From contig JAJNDK010000001.1 in the NCBI GenBank assembly GCA_021156365.1, forward strand, positions 248,001 to 312,000: a stretch of DNA of 64,000 nucleotides. The letters run 5' to 3'. The translations under genes were made by a program, and so were the position numbers. The notes below the pieces were generated by a model. The model was not told the origin of the DNA. It worked only from the letters and a program-made list of their open reading frames with translations, and ran no database searches. Origin of the DNA: Bacteroidota bacterium. GTDB lineage: Bacteria > Bacteroidota > Bacteroidia > B-17B0 > Aurantibacillaceae. This document shows, in pieces, positions 52,853 to 60,802 of the stretch. Each line of letters opens with the position of its first letter. Within the stretch, counting starts at the first letter, position 1.

Positions 52853-54376
52853 TTATTTATTCTTTGGTAAAGCTTTCATTTTCAGGAATTGCTCTTTCAT
52901 GAACACCATAAAAAAGGAAATGTGAAAGAAAATGCCAAAAGCCATCGATGCCCAGATCAGGTTCTCGAACAAGGCACGGTAATATTTATATTGCTCTTCA
53001 TACAGCAATTGTCCCATCTGAAAGGATGTGGACGGTGAAGTAAATGAATTGCTGCTAACAGCTTCCTGGATAGCATAATCATTGTAATAATATTTCCCTC
53101 TCCAGAAGATATCGGTGTTCTCATCCAGGTAAAAAATGAGGTACAGGAAGAAAACGGGAGTGCACACATAAACGATCTGCATACATATGCTTTTAAAGGC
53201 ATTGAATTTTTTCGGGTGCACCATAAATGAAAGTGAAAAGCCCACCGCCACGAGGTAGATCAGGAGCAGCGTTGTCATAAATATGGTTTCTGATCCGCGA
53301 CCACTGCCAAAGCCTAATAGCATAGAGAAAATGAACACAAGGATCGGAAGCAGGATGAAAGAAACAACCGTAACGAGAAATTGCTGCCAGCGCACCGTTT
53401 TGAAGAGCATAAAAGCAAGTGTAATATAAAATACAAAATAGAAAACAACGAGGTTAAACTCCCAACGCAGTACAAACACAGGATCGAACTTGGCATCACA
53501 GACATTACGCAGGATTGTTTCTACCCGACCAAAATCAACGGTATAATCATACGTTTTATAACTCTCATTATTAAAATCGATAGGCTCCCTGCACAGGGAT
53601 TTATAGCGACTCAATACATAACTCGCCTCATAATCGAACTTCACATCGTGCTTTCGCAGTATGGAAATATAATTCTGTATAGCCTGCAATGCCTGTGAGT
53701 CGTTTTTGCGCAGGCGGTTAAAGCTCAGCTGTTGTTGGTAGCTGGAAAGGATCCCCTGCACTTTATTCGAATCCGTGGTCAGGCGATAAGGTGTATACTT
53801 ATTCCAGCTATGGTAATCATTGATATCATATTTGTAGGTATAAGACTGATAATCCGTTTGATCATCAGCTATAATTGAATCTTTTTTGATCTGCACTTCC
53901 CGGTAATCATAATAGCTCTTCACAAAGAAAGGCTCGGCTACGTTCAGCGTATTGATCTCTGACACCAGCTCTTCTTCACTCAGTGTATTGGCCACCCGTG
54001 CATTGTAGATATAGGTGAAGGGATACGAATAGGAGAATAAAAGGAATACGCACAGAAAATTAATGAAGAATACCTTGTATTCATCCGTTACTTTCCGGTT
54101 TCCGTAATCGCTTTCGATATTGAAAATAGCATTGCGGTAGATCCATACACAAAGCAGTACAATAGAGATAATAGTAAAAAATGTATAATAGATCCCGTTG
54201 TTTACCATGTCGGCAAGGTTGATCGGGATCACAAGAGCGATCAACCCCGTGAGCAACCATAGGATCACGGTATAGTAGATCACATAATGTAATTTGCTCA
54301 GCCAAAGGATCGGGCTGCTCAGCAGCAGGCGTTGATCCAGTCGTTTTAAGAAGCGCGGCGCGAAAAAACTTAACAT
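52853..54376 (-). CDS. Polytopic membrane protein, partner of the ABC ATPase
   Basis: Protein of 507 residues with about seven to eight hydrophobic segments. Two are near the N-terminus (about 30-50 and 62-80, IYYTVILWLLTGLIALVIPI and YTFFTIISIVLLCVWIY) and one is at about 105-125. A long soluble loop follows (about 130-300, Tyr/Asn/Asp-rich, containing YREVQIKKDSIIADDQTDYQSY). A C-terminal group follows (about 310-335, 343-365, 373-395, 405-425 and 480-500). The pattern is that of an ABC exporter permease with a large extracytoplasmic loop, but no known permease family is recognised. It is separated from the ATPase gene by one base, so the two are coupled and likely form one transporter or mechanical complex. 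Confidence 0.7.
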   Translation of the reverse strand: MLSFFAPRFLKRLDQRLLLSSPILWLSKLHYVIYYTVILWLLTGLIALVIPINLADMVNNGIYYTFFTIISIVLLCVWIYRNAIFNIESDYGNRKVTDEYKVFFINFLCVFLLFSYSYPFTYIYNARVANTLSEEELVSEINTLNVAEPFFVKSYYDYREVQIKKDSIIADDQTDYQSYTYKYDINDYHSWNKYTPYRLTTDSNKVQGILSSYQQQLSFNRLRKNDSQALQAIQNYISILRKHDVKFDYEASYVLSRYKSLCREPIDFNNESYKTYDYTVDFGRVETILRNVCDAKFDPVFVLRWEFNLVVFYFVFYITLAFMLFKTVRWQQFLVTVVSFILLPILVFIFSMLLGFGSGRGSETIFMTTLLLIYLVAVGFSLSFMVHPKKFNAFKSICMQIVYVCTPVFFLYLIFYLDENTDIFWRGKYYYNDYAIQEAVSSNSFTSPSTSFQMGQLLYEEQYKYYRALFENLIWASMAFGIFFHISFFMVFMKEQFLKMKALPKNK

Positions 54377-54377
54377 A

Positions 54378-55592
54378 TTAAAAATCTTTTTTAAATAATT
54401 TACGGGTTGAAAAACTGATATCCCTGAAATAATTGAGCCGGATCTTATTGATCAGCAAGGTCTGCAGGAATTCTTCCGGTGTAAAGTCAACCGGAACGGA
54501 GATCAGGAACACGGTGCCGCTGTCTTCTATTTTGTAACCGGGAATGAGCTGCATCACCTGCGTAAGGCTTTCTCTGCTAAAACTGCCGGCGATCTCGAAC
54601 GTATTGTACTGGCGCTCCTGTCCGAATTCTTTTTGAGAGCCGCTGTACAGGGTTTGTCCCTGCTTGATAAAAATGATATTATCGGCCACACTTTCTACTT
54701 CGTGCAGGGCCTGCGAGCTGAGAATAATAGATAAAGGAAAACGAATCGATTTGATAATGAATTTGAGATCCTGCAGAAAAAGCTGTTGCGCGTTGATGTC
54801 CAGGTTGGCTAATGGCTCATCCAATACGAGAAGTTTGGGTCTCCACATCAGCATTTTGGCAAGCTCGAAACGAAGGCGATATCCGCTGGAGATCTCCGAC
54901 CATTTGAGATGTTTGAAACGATCAAGCCCGAGACGATGGAGAATATAGGTAACCTGCTTGTTGTTCTCCGCATCTTTGATCCCGTGCATAGTGGCATAAA
55001 AACTCAGGTTATCGAGAAGGGTGCCATGCCATTTATCAATACGTTGCGGGATAAAAGCGATCTGGTTTTTTATTTTATACCACTGCCCGGCTTTAAGCCC
55101 AAGGATCGGGTAACTGATATCGCCGGTATCGCTAAGTAGTTCGCCGGCTATGATCCGCAGAAGAGTGGTCTTTCCATTACCATTTTCCCCCACCACTCCT
55201 GTGATCTGTCCGGTGTATAAATTAATATCCGATGGCTGCAGGTAAAAGGGAGAATTGCCAGACCAGAAACGTTTGCTGATGCCTATTCCCGAATACACGG
55301 GCAAAGTTCCGTGGTCGATCTTCGAAATAAAATCTTCGTAATATTCCTTGTGTTGTTCGATGTAGGAAACAAAGAACCTGCATTTTTCAATGATAGCGGG
55401 ATCTACCACCTGGCTCTCGTTTTGCAGGTTGTTGTGCGCTATCCGTACTTCATGCGCCAACAGCTCCACTTCCCCGGGCAGGTCAAATTCCTTGGTAACA
55501 TCCAGCATCTTCCGGCTGGCCCTGCTGATGTCATTTTCTGCGAGCAGGAAACGTAGCTCGCTGATCGTCTCTGAAATGCTGAATGTTTTCAT
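54378..55592 (-). CDS. ABC ATPase with extra N-terminal helical domain
   Basis: Protein of 404 residues. Residues 1 to about 100 are a helical extension (SISETISELRFLLAENDISR onward) with no ABC features. Residues about 100-330 form the ATPase: Walker A GENGNGKTT (K141), Q-loop IPQ (about 181-183), a degenerate signature ISSGYRLRFELAKML (SSGYR instead of LSGGQ) and Walker B LLVLDEP (D258, E259). The D-loop is LANLD. The H-loop reads LSSQALHEVE, with Gln294 where His is normal. A C-terminal tail (about 340-404) may contact the membrane partner. The N-terminal part resembles small helical effector-associated domains of Bacteroidota, a weak impression only. Cotranscribed with the membrane protein. 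Confidence 0.8.
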   Translation of the reverse strand: MKTFSISETISELRFLLAENDISRASRKMLDVTKEFDLPGEVELLAHEVRIAHNNLQNESQVVDPAIIEKCRFFVSYIEQHKEYYEDFISKIDHGTLPVYSGIGISKRFWSGNSPFYLQPSDINLYTGQITGVVGENGNGKTTLLRIIAGELLSDTGDISYPILGLKAGQWYKIKNQIAFIPQRIDKWHGTLLDNLSFYATMHGIKDAENNKQVTYILHRLGLDRFKHLKWSEISSGYRLRFELAKMLMWRPKLLVLDEPLANLDINAQQLFLQDLKFIIKSIRFPLSIILSSQALHEVESVADNIIFIKQGQTLYSGSQKEFGQERQYNTFEIAGSFSRESLTQVMQLIPGYKIEDSGTVFLISVPVDFTPEEFLQTLLINKIRLNYFRDISFSTRKLFKKDF

Positions 55593-55675
55593 ACAAGAGT
55601 AGTATTTTTCGACAGCGGAATGACCTCTTGGATCACCCGGTTTATAATGATATAAATATACTAAAAAACATACAC

Positions 55676-56200
55676 TTACTCTGCCCCAAAAGCAGCTATT
55701 GCCGCCCGCCGCTCTTTGAGACTGTTAGTGGTAAGTGCGACGGCCAGGTTCTTCATATTCTTATCCTGTATCTGTTTGATAGAATATTCCTGCTTGGAAC
55801 TGCTCAGTGTCCAGGCAAGTGCCAGGTTCTTAATATCCGCAGCTTTGATCAGGTTGGTATACTCATCCCGTTCCTTATAGCTTTTTCCTTTTACGGCCAG
55901 CGCCAAATTTTTAATATCTGCGTCCTGGATCTGGCCGATGAACTCATCTCTTTTTTTGTAAGTACCTGCATTCATTGTGAGAGCGAGGTTCTTCAGGCTG
56001 ATATTTTGTATTTTGTCCGTAGCTGCATCGCGTTCCGTATCCGAATTTTCAGTGATCGCCAAAGCGAGATTTTTGAGATCGGCAGAAGAGTATGCAGCGG
56101 ATTGAATCGCACACAAAAAATCACCGGTTCCAATAGATCCGGCTGTTGTTTTCAATGAGTTGCTAAAGCAAAGGAAGGTTAGTAGCAGTAATTTACTCAT
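55676..56200 (-). CDS. Secreted protein made of five 27-residue LKNLALA repeats
   Basis: Exported protein of 174 residues with a signal peptide (KLLLLTFLCFSNSLKTTAG). After a linker containing one Cys, five tandem repeats start at L42, L69, I96, I123 and M149, with periods of 27, 27, 27 and 26. Each begins (L/I/M)KNLA(L/V) and continues with a charged ERDxxxxxI stretch. Two predicted helices per repeat suggest a small alpha-solenoid. No family recognised. A TATCTTTG box lies about 39 bases upstream of the ATG. Divergent from the B12 riboswitch operon. Confidence 0.75.
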   Translation of the reverse strand: MSKLLLLTFLCFSNSLKTTAGSIGTGDFLCAIQSAAYSSADLKNLALAITENSDTERDAATDKIQNISLKNLALTMNAGTYKKRDEFIGQIQDADIKNLALAVKGKSYKERDEYTNLIKAADIKNLALAWTLSSSKQEYSIKQIQDKNMKNLAVALTTNSLKERRAAIAAFGAE

Positions 56201-56239
56201 GGTTTTTGATTTGATACATTTTTATGACCTCCGTAGACC

Positions 56240-56247
56240 CAAAGATA
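56240..56247 (-). promoter_or_regulatory. -7 promoter box for the LKNLALA-repeat gene
   Basis: TATCTTTG on the minus strand, 39 bases before the ATG at 56200. No clear -33 TTG. Confidence 0.45.
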
Positions 56248-56323
56248 CTTCTTTTCATCAAATGCCGTTTTCAGCTCGGTAGCTCAAAAATCAACATTTT
56301 TTACTTCTTAATTAATTTATTCC

Positions 56324-56331
56324 TACATTTG
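56324..56331 (+). promoter_or_regulatory. -7 promoter box for the B12 operon
   Basis: TACATTTG, directly before the riboswitch. Transcription from it would begin at about 56338, so the aptamer would form the 5' end of the RNA. Confidence 0.6.
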
Positions 56332-56340
56332 CCCCGTATT

Positions 56341-56515
56341 TGGTTTTTGTTCCATCGAAGGTGGATATAAAATTAAAAGGGAATCACGTGTAAATCGTGA
56401 ACAGTTCCCGCTGCTGTGAGTCTTAATTAACAGCTTTGCACACTTCAACACCACTGTCAGCAATAAGCCTGGCGGGAAGGTAAGCAAAGTAAGACGAGTC
56501 AGAAGACCTGCCGGA
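56341..56515 (+). promoter_or_regulatory. Cobalamin (vitamin B12) riboswitch
   Basis: Conserved aptamer blocks appear in the usual order: AAAAGGGAATC, AGTTCCCGCTGCTGTGAG (first conserved loop), CACCACTGTCAGC, GGCGGGAAGG, and GACGAGTCAGAAGACCTGCC (the B12-box end). Internal stems such as ATCACG/CGTGA support folding. It lies in the leader of the BtuB-like gene, 100 bases before its ATG. B12 binding is expected to lower expression of the whole uptake operon (family knowledge). No clear intrinsic terminator follows, so control may act on translation initiation. Confidence 0.93.
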
Positions 56516-56616
56516 TACATTGAACATTCGTAACTTTCGGGAAGAAAGGTTCGGATAGTGCGGTCTAAAAAGCTTCATTATTTGTACGTAGGGTTACGGA
56601 TGAAATTGTATTTGCA

Positions 56617-58530
56617 ATGTTCGGAAGAGCCTATATACTTTTTTCATATGTACTTTTTGTACTGATCGCTCCTGTATGCCTATACGCACAGGATACGAGC
56701 TCACTCCTGTTGCAGGAAGCAGTGATACTGCAAAACCGCTATCAGTCCGATCAAACAGGGTTCAAAACAGTTCGCCCGGATACACTCGTAAAAAAACAAT
56801 TCACCGGTTTCAACCTGTCTGACCTGCTTGGCTCTACCAATACCGTTTTCATCAAAAACTACGGGGCCAATGGTATTGCAAGCTCTTCTGTTCGCGGCGG
56901 AAATGCTTCCCAAAGCACCGTGAACTGGAACGGATTTACGATCAATAACCCGATGTTAGGGCAAAGCGATCTGTCCATCCTGCCTTCCTTCTTTTTCGAT
57001 GATGTGAGTACAACGTATGGTGGCAACGCCTGCCTGGCGGGATCGGGGGCAATAGGTGGTACGGTGTACCTGAAAAACACCAATAGTTTTTCAGATGCTT
57101 TCAAGTTGCAGGCATTTACCAATTACGCTTCTTATGGAACGATACGTGCAGGAGCAGGCTTTAATAAATCGACCAAAAAACTGGTGAATACCACCCGGCT
57201 CTTTGTTAATGGTGGCAATAGTAACTTTTCATATGGAGATACGATAGATGGTGTGTATACCACACAAAAGCTGCAGCACACCCAATTACTGCAATACGGC
57301 CTGTTGCAGGAAAACAGTTTTCTGCTGAATAAGAACCAAAAGCTGTCTTTTCATGCCTGGTTACAGAGCAGCAATAAACAACTGCCGAATGCAGCAAACG
57401 AAACACCAGGTAAAAAATCACAATACGATGCCTGTATTCGTACCAGCGCCGACTGGCAGCTTACCAAAGAACGTTACACCTTATTTGCCCGTTCCGCTTT
57501 TTTTATAGATCAGCTTGATTATACCGATTCGATGAGTGCATTGTATTCGAAAAGCAGGTCGCTTTCTTCCATTACCGAGCTGGAAGCGAAGATCCGGCTC
57601 GGATCCTTTCACACGATCGATGCAGGGCTCAATCAAAGTTATACCGAAGGAATTACAGAAAACTATACGGCTAATCCGTATCAGCTTAAATATGCAGCCT
57701 TTGCTTCCTGGCAATTTGAGAACAGGAAAAAATGGTTCAGCTCCAATATCTGTACACGTCAGGAAATGGTGGTGAACGGACAAGCCCCTTTTGTGTGGAA
57801 TGCAGGTTTTGTCATCAAACCCTTCTCCTGGATGGCGGTACATGGCAATGCTGGAAAAGTATTTCGCTTACCTACCCTGAACGATCTGTATTGGAACCCG
57901 GGAGGAAACCCGGATCTGAAACCGGAGCAAGGCTACAGCGAAGAAGCAGGATTGGAGTTGAAAAAACAAACTGGCAACTGGAATTTATTTTTTGACATTA
58001 CGTATTTCAACCGCGACATCACTAACTGGATCTCCTGGCTGCCCGGTGGTGGCGGAACCTGGAGTCCCGTGAATATCATGCAGGTATGGAGCAGAGGCTG
58101 CGAAACACATGCTACGGTCTCCTACAGCCGGAAAAAATTCAAAGCTTACAACAAAACGCTTACAAATTATATTGTATCTACTTATCAGAAAGCGATAAAC
58201 GAAAATGATGAATCGGTAGGGCGACAACTGATCTACACACCGATGTACAGCGGTTCCAACACAAGCGTTCTTTCTTATAAAGATCTCAGCCTGATCTATA
58301 CGGTATCGTATACAGGCTACCGTTATCTGAGCAGTGATAATTACCAGTACTTGAAACCGTATTGGCTTCACAATACGGGCATCGTATACACCTTTCATCA
58401 CAAAAAAACAGAGACGCTTGTTTCTGCAGGCATTGACAATGTATTCAACCGGAGCTACGAGGTAGTACCATCCAATCCTATGCCGCTTCGGTATTGGAAA
58501 TTAGGCATTCAATTTAAATTCAATAAATAA
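56617..58530 (+). CDS. btuB: TonB-dependent vitamin B12 receptor, BtuB-like
   Basis: Outer-membrane receptor of 637 residues. A signal peptide (YVLFVLIAPVCLYAQ) is followed by the plug domain (about 40-170: FTGFNLSDLLGSTNTVFIKN, SSSVRGGNASQSTVNWNGFTINNPMLGQSDLS, then GGTVYLKN) and the 22-stranded barrel (about 180-637) ending YWKLGIQFKFNK. The carboxypeptidase-like N-terminal extension common in SusC is missing, which fits the BtuB branch. The upstream cobalamin riboswitch and downstream BtuH- and BtuG-like genes support cobalamin as substrate. It energises uptake through TonB, which is not encoded in this window. Confidence 0.92.
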   Translation: MFGRAYILFSYVLFVLIAPVCLYAQDTSSLLLQEAVILQNRYQSDQTGFKTVRPDTLVKKQFTGFNLSDLLGSTNTVFIKNYGANGIASSSVRGGNASQSTVNWNGFTINNPMLGQSDLSILPSFFFDDVSTTYGGNACLAGSGAIGGTVYLKNTNSFSDAFKLQAFTNYASYGTIRAGAGFNKSTKKLVNTTRLFVNGGNSNFSYGDTIDGVYTTQKLQHTQLLQYGLLQENSFLLNKNQKLSFHAWLQSSNKQLPNAANETPGKKSQYDACIRTSADWQLTKERYTLFARSAFFIDQLDYTDSMSALYSKSRSLSSITELEAKIRLGSFHTIDAGLNQSYTEGITENYTANPYQLKYAAFASWQFENRKKWFSSNICTRQEMVVNGQAPFVWNAGFVIKPFSWMAVHGNAGKVFRLPTLNDLYWNPGGNPDLKPEQGYSEEAGLELKKQTGNWNLFFDITYFNRDITNWISWLPGGGGTWSPVNIMQVWSRGCETHATVSYSRKKFKAYNKTLTNYIVSTYQKAINENDESVGRQLIYTPMYSGSNTSVLSYKDLSLIYTVSYTGYRYLSSDNYQYLKPYWLHNTGIVYTFHHKKTETLVSAGIDNVFNRSYEVVPSNPMPLRYWKLGIQFKFNK

Positions 58531-58549
58531 ACAACAAAATAAAAATACC

Positions 58550-59530
58550 ATGAAAAAAACGATTACCATTATTGCAGTTTCATTTCTCAGTGTTTTCTCT
58601 CTGAAAGCACAGATCACAGCCGATTTCGAAAGTCTGGTACTTTCAGCTGATTCTTTTTACCAGGATAGTACCGGGGCAGATTTCATCAATGGAGATATTT
58701 CTTTTGAGTACACCTGGACCGAAAGCATGTGGGGAGATTACTGGAGCGGTGGTTTTTCATACTCCAACATGACTGACAGTGTAACATCCGGAGCGGGTAA
58801 TCAATACAGCGCTAAAACAGCAGGCGGCTACAATTCTACCAACTATGCTGTTGGATATGGTGGTGGAGTGGTACGATTGCTGAACGCTTCTACAGGTCAG
58901 ACAGCACAAGGCTTTTATATTACCAATTCTACCTATGCATACAACAGCATGCGTGACGGTGATATGTTCGCTAAAAAATTCGGAGGAGCAAGCGGCAATG
59001 ATCCGGATTGGTTCAAGCTGGTGATCCGCAAATACCAGGCAGGTGTATTAAACCCTACTGACAGCGTGGAGTTTTACCTGGCCGATTTTCGTTTTGCCGA
59101 CAACTCGCAGGATTATATTTTAAAAACATGGCAATACCTTGATCTTTCATCGATCGGGACAGCTGATAGTTTCCGTTTCGATCTGTCTTCTACCGATAAT
59201 TCATTTGGTTTCATGAACACGCCTGCTTACTTCTGCATAGATGATTTCTCTACAAATGCTACAATTGGTCTGAAAGAGACCACAAACACCGGGTATCTTA
59301 TTTTTCCGAATCCTGCCATAAATTCGCTGACAGTTCGGTTCAACACTCCTGTAAAAGGCAATGCATCTTACAGCATTGTGGATGTAACTGGAAAAACGGT
59401 CTTGGCAAACGAATTGGAAACAGGGACAGAAAAAGCTATACTGAACATTGAACACTTAAACTCCGGGATCTATTTCCTTCATGTAATAAACGGAACGGAA
59501 GTGATCACAAAGAAATTTACAAAAGAATAA
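58550..59530 (+). CDS. DUF4465 (BtuH-class) surface protein with T9SS tail
   Basis: Exported protein of 326 residues. Signal peptide KTITIIAVSFLSVFSLKAQ, then a DUF4465 domain (about 22-240: ADFESLVLSADSFYQDSTGA, GGFSYSNMTDSVTSG, FGGASGNDPDWFKLVIRKY, LADFRFADNSQDYILKTWQYLDLSS). A T9SS sorting domain follows (about 255-326, LIFPNPAINSLTVRF to KFTKE). DUF4465 proteins in Bacteroides B12 loci (BtuH) bind cobalamin at the cell surface as lipoproteins; here the anchor is T9SS-type. It starts 19 bases after btuB. Confidence 0.87.
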   Translation: MKKTITIIAVSFLSVFSLKAQITADFESLVLSADSFYQDSTGADFINGDISFEYTWTESMWGDYWSGGFSYSNMTDSVTSGAGNQYSAKTAGGYNSTNYAVGYGGGVVRLLNASTGQTAQGFYITNSTYAYNSMRDGDMFAKKFGGASGNDPDWFKLVIRKYQAGVLNPTDSVEFYLADFRFADNSQDYILKTWQYLDLSSIGTADSFRFDLSSTDNSFGFMNTPAYFCIDDFSTNATIGLKETTNTGYLIFPNPAINSLTVRFNTPVKGNASYSIVDVTGKTVLANELETGTEKAILNIEHLNSGIYFLHVINGTEVITKKFTKE

Positions 59531-59531
59531 C

Positions 59532-60509
59532 ATGAGAGCACTTTTTTTAAGTATAACATTCCTGTCGTGCGGATTGGGTAGTTTTGCCCAGTTCGCACCA
59601 CCGGCAGGACAGGCCGGCACCTCTGCTATCCATAAGGACAGTTCTGCAATCGTAGGCTGGGCAAGCGCCTGCACTATCCAAAGAGGTCTGCAGGATATCA
59701 GCAATGTAGCAAGCGGTCCGGCATCTGTAGGAGACAGTTCTTCCGCAATCGGTATGGCAGGCACCAATGGTATTGTGAGCCTTGGTGACAGCGGTGTTGC
59801 TATTCTTCGCTTTGCTGCGCCCATTACAAACGGAGCGGGATATGACTTCGCTGTTTTCGAAAATAGCTTCAGCGATAGCTTCCTGGAATTCGGGTTTGTA
59901 GAAGTAAGCAGCGATGGTATAAATTATGTTCGTTTCCCGGCTACCTGCAATATACCTGATACTGCGCAAACCGGGTCCTTCGGATTGAGCGACGCTACAC
60001 TGGTAAATAATCTTGCCGGGAAGTACCGTGCAAATTATGGCACTCCTTTCGACCTGCAGGAATTGAGCGGACAAGCGGGGCTTGATATAAACAGCGTTAC
60101 ACATGTAAAGATCATTGATGTGATCGGCAGTGTAGCCGGTCATGCTACAATAGATGCATTCGGGCACAAAGTAAACGACCCCTTCCCTACTCCGTTTCCT
60201 TCTTCCGGTTTCGACCTGGATGCGGTAGCAGCTTTACATACATTAGCGGTTGGGATCCGGGAAGAAACCAATACGATCGTCTGCAGACTGTATCCGAATC
60301 CGGCGAGGGGTAGTGTTTTTATTGCTTTGCCGGAGCTGAAAGAAGAAGCCAGGATCCGCGTCTTTAGTCTTACCGGGATGACCTGTTTTGAATGGCACAC
60401 GAATAGTTCGCTTGTTCAGCAGGATATTTCTAATTTAGCAGCGGGCATTTATTTTGTAGAAGTAATGTCCGGTACCAAACGTTCCATTCAAAAATTAGTG
60501 ATCCAATGA
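59532..60509 (+). CDS. B12-operon surface protein with T9SS tail
   Basis: Exported 325-residue protein. Signal peptide LFLSITFLSCGLGSFAQ, then a beta-rich domain (about 18-240) seen beside TonB receptors in B12 loci of this phylum, often annotated only as 'cell surface protein': AGTSAIHKDSSAIVGWASAC, DFAVFENSFSDSFLEFGFVEVSSDGINY, TPFDLQELSGQAGLDINSVTHVKIIDV, SSGFDLDAVAALH. The end is a T9SS tail (YPNPARGSVFIALP to KLVIQ). One base separates its ATG from the previous stop; its own stop overlaps the next gene by ATGA. A role in capturing or delivering cobalamin is inferred from position. Confidence 0.82.
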   Translation: MRALFLSITFLSCGLGSFAQFAPPAGQAGTSAIHKDSSAIVGWASACTIQRGLQDISNVASGPASVGDSSSAIGMAGTNGIVSLGDSGVAILRFAAPITNGAGYDFAVFENSFSDSFLEFGFVEVSSDGINYVRFPATCNIPDTAQTGSFGLSDATLVNNLAGKYRANYGTPFDLQELSGQAGLDINSVTHVKIIDVIGSVAGHATIDAFGHKVNDPFPTPFPSSGFDLDAVAALHTLAVGIREETNTIVCRLYPNPARGSVFIALPELKEEARIRVFSLTGMTCFEWHTNSSLVQQDISNLAAGIYFVEVMSGTKRSIQKLVIQ

Positions 60510-60802
60510 CAAACAATATCATCAACTTAGGCATACAAGTCATTCCCCTGCGTTTTGAGGGAGACAAATATACCATCATCGACAAGGCGATCCATCATAT
60601 TCAACAATCGGGCTTTCCTTACCGCGTTACTCCTTTCGAAACAGTTATCGAAGGACCGGAAGATGCATTGCACCAGCTCATCGCCGATGTCCGCAAACTA
60701 TGTTATACCGGTGGCTGCCTGGAACTGATCATTAATATGCGGACACATTCCGCCAGCGATAAAAACATCCTGATGAACGATAAAACGCAGAAGTTTGAAT
60801 AA
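60506..60802 (+). CDS. MTH1187/YkoF-family small protein
   Basis: Cytosolic protein of 98 residues in the MTH1187 (Thiamine_BP, DUF77) family: INLGIQVIPLRFEGDKYTII, DKAIHHIQQSGFPYRVTPFETVIEGP and ALHQLIADVRKLCYTGGCLELIINM. Relatives form ferredoxin-like dimers or tetramers and some bind thiamine or HMP. No signal peptide, so it is the only clearly cytosolic product of the B12 operon. ATGA overlap with the gene before and an 8-base overlap with the BtuG-like gene show it is inside the operon, not a passenger next to it. Its ligand here is unknown. Confidence 0.85.
   Translation: MTNNIINLGIQVIPLRFEGDKYTIIDKAIHHIQQSGFPYRVTPFETVIEGPEDALHQLIADVRKLCYTGGCLELIINMRTHSASDKNILMNDKTQKFE

Noticed and set aside
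55583-56158. Long frame antisense to the LKNLALA-repeat gene
   Set aside because: The minus-strand frame has a signal peptide and regular repeats with a promoter box; the opposite frame is a by-product of the repeats.
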